Positions 62,601-64,000 of a DNA stretch of 64,000 nt are shown one piece after another. The stretch's first letter is position 1. Every line of letters starts with the position of its first letter. Under the pieces are notes generated by a model. It was not told the DNA's origin. It ran no database searches and worked only from the letters and a program-made list of their open reading frames with translations. A program made the translations under genes and the position numbers. Source of the stretch: Leishmania donovani (taxonomy: Eukaryota > Euglenozoa > Kinetoplastea > Trypanosomatida > Trypanosomatidae); assembly GCF_000227135.1 (NCBI RefSeq), contig NC_018262.1:1312223-1376222 (forward strand), read 5' to 3'.

Positions 62601-63526
62601 GAAAGAAGGGAAAGCGTTTGAACCTGAGAGGGAGGGGGTGCGTGTGTGTGTGTGTAATAAAAGCCTTCGTAGTCTCATGCTTGGTTGCAGTGGCAGTGGT
62701 AGGCGAAACACGACAAGGCGAAGAAGAAAAGGAAAAGAAAGCAAGCAAAATCAACAGGCAAAACAAGAAGGGCGATACATAAATGAAGCGGGACGGTATA
62801 CAAGCACAGCACCGCATCTCCCTTGCGTCCTGAAGTCCTCTTCACTGTGTAATTTTTTTCCCGCTCCACCTTGCGCGTCCTTTTTGTGCTCTTTTCGTTC
62901 CCTCCTTTTTTTCTTGATCGTTGGTTGTCTCTTCCGATCACCTTGTCTTGACGATGTGTGCTTCGCTCGTGTTGTATACGACAAAGCATAAAATAAAACA
63001 CGAAAACGCGTCGCAGGTGCACCAGTGCGCGTTGATAAGAGCGGTAGGAGGGCTAGCCGGCCATCTCCTCCGTCTCCGCCTTCCTCCCCTCTCTCACTCA
63101 GCTCGTTCCGCCAGCAGCAGCCGACTCATTCTCGCAGCTGTCAGTGGCCAAGCAAAAAAAAAAGCAATCCCATTCCGCGACGCTCCTCTTCGAGAGCGCT
63201 TCGCGCACACGGCCATTGTCGTTGGGCTTACTTCGCTCCATGCAAATTCCTCAAAGCACCGCAGCCGTCCCCGTTGAGCCACCAGCGGCTCCTCCCTGTT
63301 CCACTGTCGAAGAAGATTTCGTCACTCCTACCGGAAAAAAAAAAGCCAGCATGCTGGACAGGCGCTCTTCCACCTGCTGTAGCGGAACAGACAGAGGGTG
63401 AACAACAAGGAAGGCTGGGAGAAACGATACGCCATCACAAGATGGAGTCTGATACGCGCCAGATAAGATGTCTGGCGGGCAGACAAAAAAAAAGCGTTGC
63501 GGCTTCCCTTTGCCGCACAAGATCAG
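59690..63526. other. Gene-free spacer of 3.8 kb
   Basis: No gene is supported. A pyrimidine tract on the minus strand at about 59724-59745 is the likely splice signal for the carrier gene. The rest is mostly simple purine-rich or pyrimidine-rich sequence, apart from a mixed-composition island at about 61240-61520 with palindromes (61420-61435) and another palindrome at 61951-61964. It is probably the 3' UTR of a gene beyond the right edge. Confidence 0.55.
61420..61435. repeat. 16-bp perfect palindrome in a mixed-composition island
   Basis: ACCTGCACGTGCAGGT (61420-61435) is its own reverse complement. A nearby stem (CAGGG, loop AATAAC, CCCTG) lies at about 61329-61344. Both are in the 61240-61520 island, which lacks the simple-repeat character of the rest of the spacer. 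Confidence 0.8.
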
Positions 63527-64000
63527 TTCCACTCTACCCAGGGCCTGTTTACAGGCCTCACCTCGTCGTGCGAAGCAGCGCCAGACACGCCTCACAGCAG
63601 TGCGTCCACGAGGCCATCTGAGAGCACTGCATCGGCCTCGAACGCTACCCACCCACCCGACTCCTCCCAGATGGCGTCACAGCTACTCCCATTTTGCCGG
63701 TCGCCAGCTGGTGCATCCCCGTCGGGGTGACGCGCAGGCGCCATACACCAGTAGGCAGTGTGAGGGCCGGGGACGGGATACGTTCCAGCCACGCTGATGC
63801 TCTGCCCACCACATAGATGGCACGAATGTATCCACTGCCGCAGGAGGCTTCGACGCAAACGCCATCCAGGGCCTGAGAGCCGACATCAGCAGCGACACAC
63901 CGCCCTGACCCCTCCCCTAGGCCGTAGGTGCCTGCCCTTGTCATCACCAGAGGTGGTTCGGCATCTTGGCGGGAGGGGGTGGGTGGGTGGGCTGCTTGGC
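63527..64000 (-). mobile_element. SIDER2-like degenerate retroposon, copy C, cut by window edge
   Basis: 474 bp of the unit are inside the window, same orientation as copy A and almost identical to it (one difference is T at 29521 versus G at the matching base in GATGGCGTC near 63676). Homology begins at TTCCACTCTACCC. The remaining ~65 bp would lie past the right edge. The near identity to copy A, 34 kb away, suggests recent spread or gene conversion. Confidence 0.75.

Noticed and set aside
1..64000. CRISPR array, rRNA operon or strand-switch region
   Set aside because: No spaced identical short repeats, no rRNA-like sequence, and every supported gene is on the same strand.

Overview
The window looks like nuclear DNA of a trypanosomatid, most likely Leishmania. 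All 17 protein-coding genes I can support lie on the minus strand. They are intronless and GC-rich and are separated by 0.6-6 kb of low-complexity spacer. On the transcribed strand these spacers are full of polypyrimidine tracts, GT microsatellites and A/C-runs, as expected of a polycistronic unit processed by spliced-leader trans-splicing. From memory, the CGL-to-RPL31 order fits L. major chromosome 35, but I could not check this. I saw no strand switch, tRNA, rRNA or CRISPR.

Layout in transcription order, from high to low coordinates. Positions 59690-64000 hold no gene, and a retroposon-like repeat (copy C) runs off the right edge. Next is an SLC25 mitochondrial carrier (58601-59689), then a 6 kb gene-free interval with inverted repeat copy B. 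A compact cluster follows: TRAPPC5/Trs31 (52013-52642), the ciliary protein CFAP410/C21orf2 (49925-50836), a WD40 protein (46015-47922), ribosomal protein L31 (44797-45363), a small basic protein (43374-43940), the peroxisome/glycosome import factor PEX19 (41516-42445), an RFC clamp-loader subunit (39000-40094), a long coiled-coil protein (35235-38117) and cystathionine gamma-lyase (31094-32323). After repeat copy A come a thioredoxin-fold protein without CxxC (28039-28551), a PP2A B''-type regulatory subunit with EF hands (24076-26070), a CMPK2-like nucleotide kinase (20947-21765), a sequence gap of 247 N (20593-20839), an RRM protein (17231-19345), a histidine phosphatase with a membrane C-terminus (12634-15327) and an acidic protein (9268-9990). 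The last gene is the 3'-truncated membrane protein at 1-4157. Its cytosolic part looks like a class III nucleotidyl cyclase domain that has lost its catalytic residues.

The genes are not a functional operon; they mix metabolism, replication, organelle biogenesis, vesicle tethering, translation and cilium functions, as is normal in kinetoplastids. Expression control must therefore be mostly post-transcriptional. The clearest elements of that kind are the three ~0.54 kb SIDER2-like repeats, some very short predicted 5' UTRs with strong splice-acceptor tracts, and a few strong hairpins in the spacers. The most interesting points are the degenerate cyclase gene (open for 1385 codons to the window edge), the CMPK2-like kinase bracketed by two long GT tracts, and the direct/inverted repeat arrangement that could drive gene amplification.
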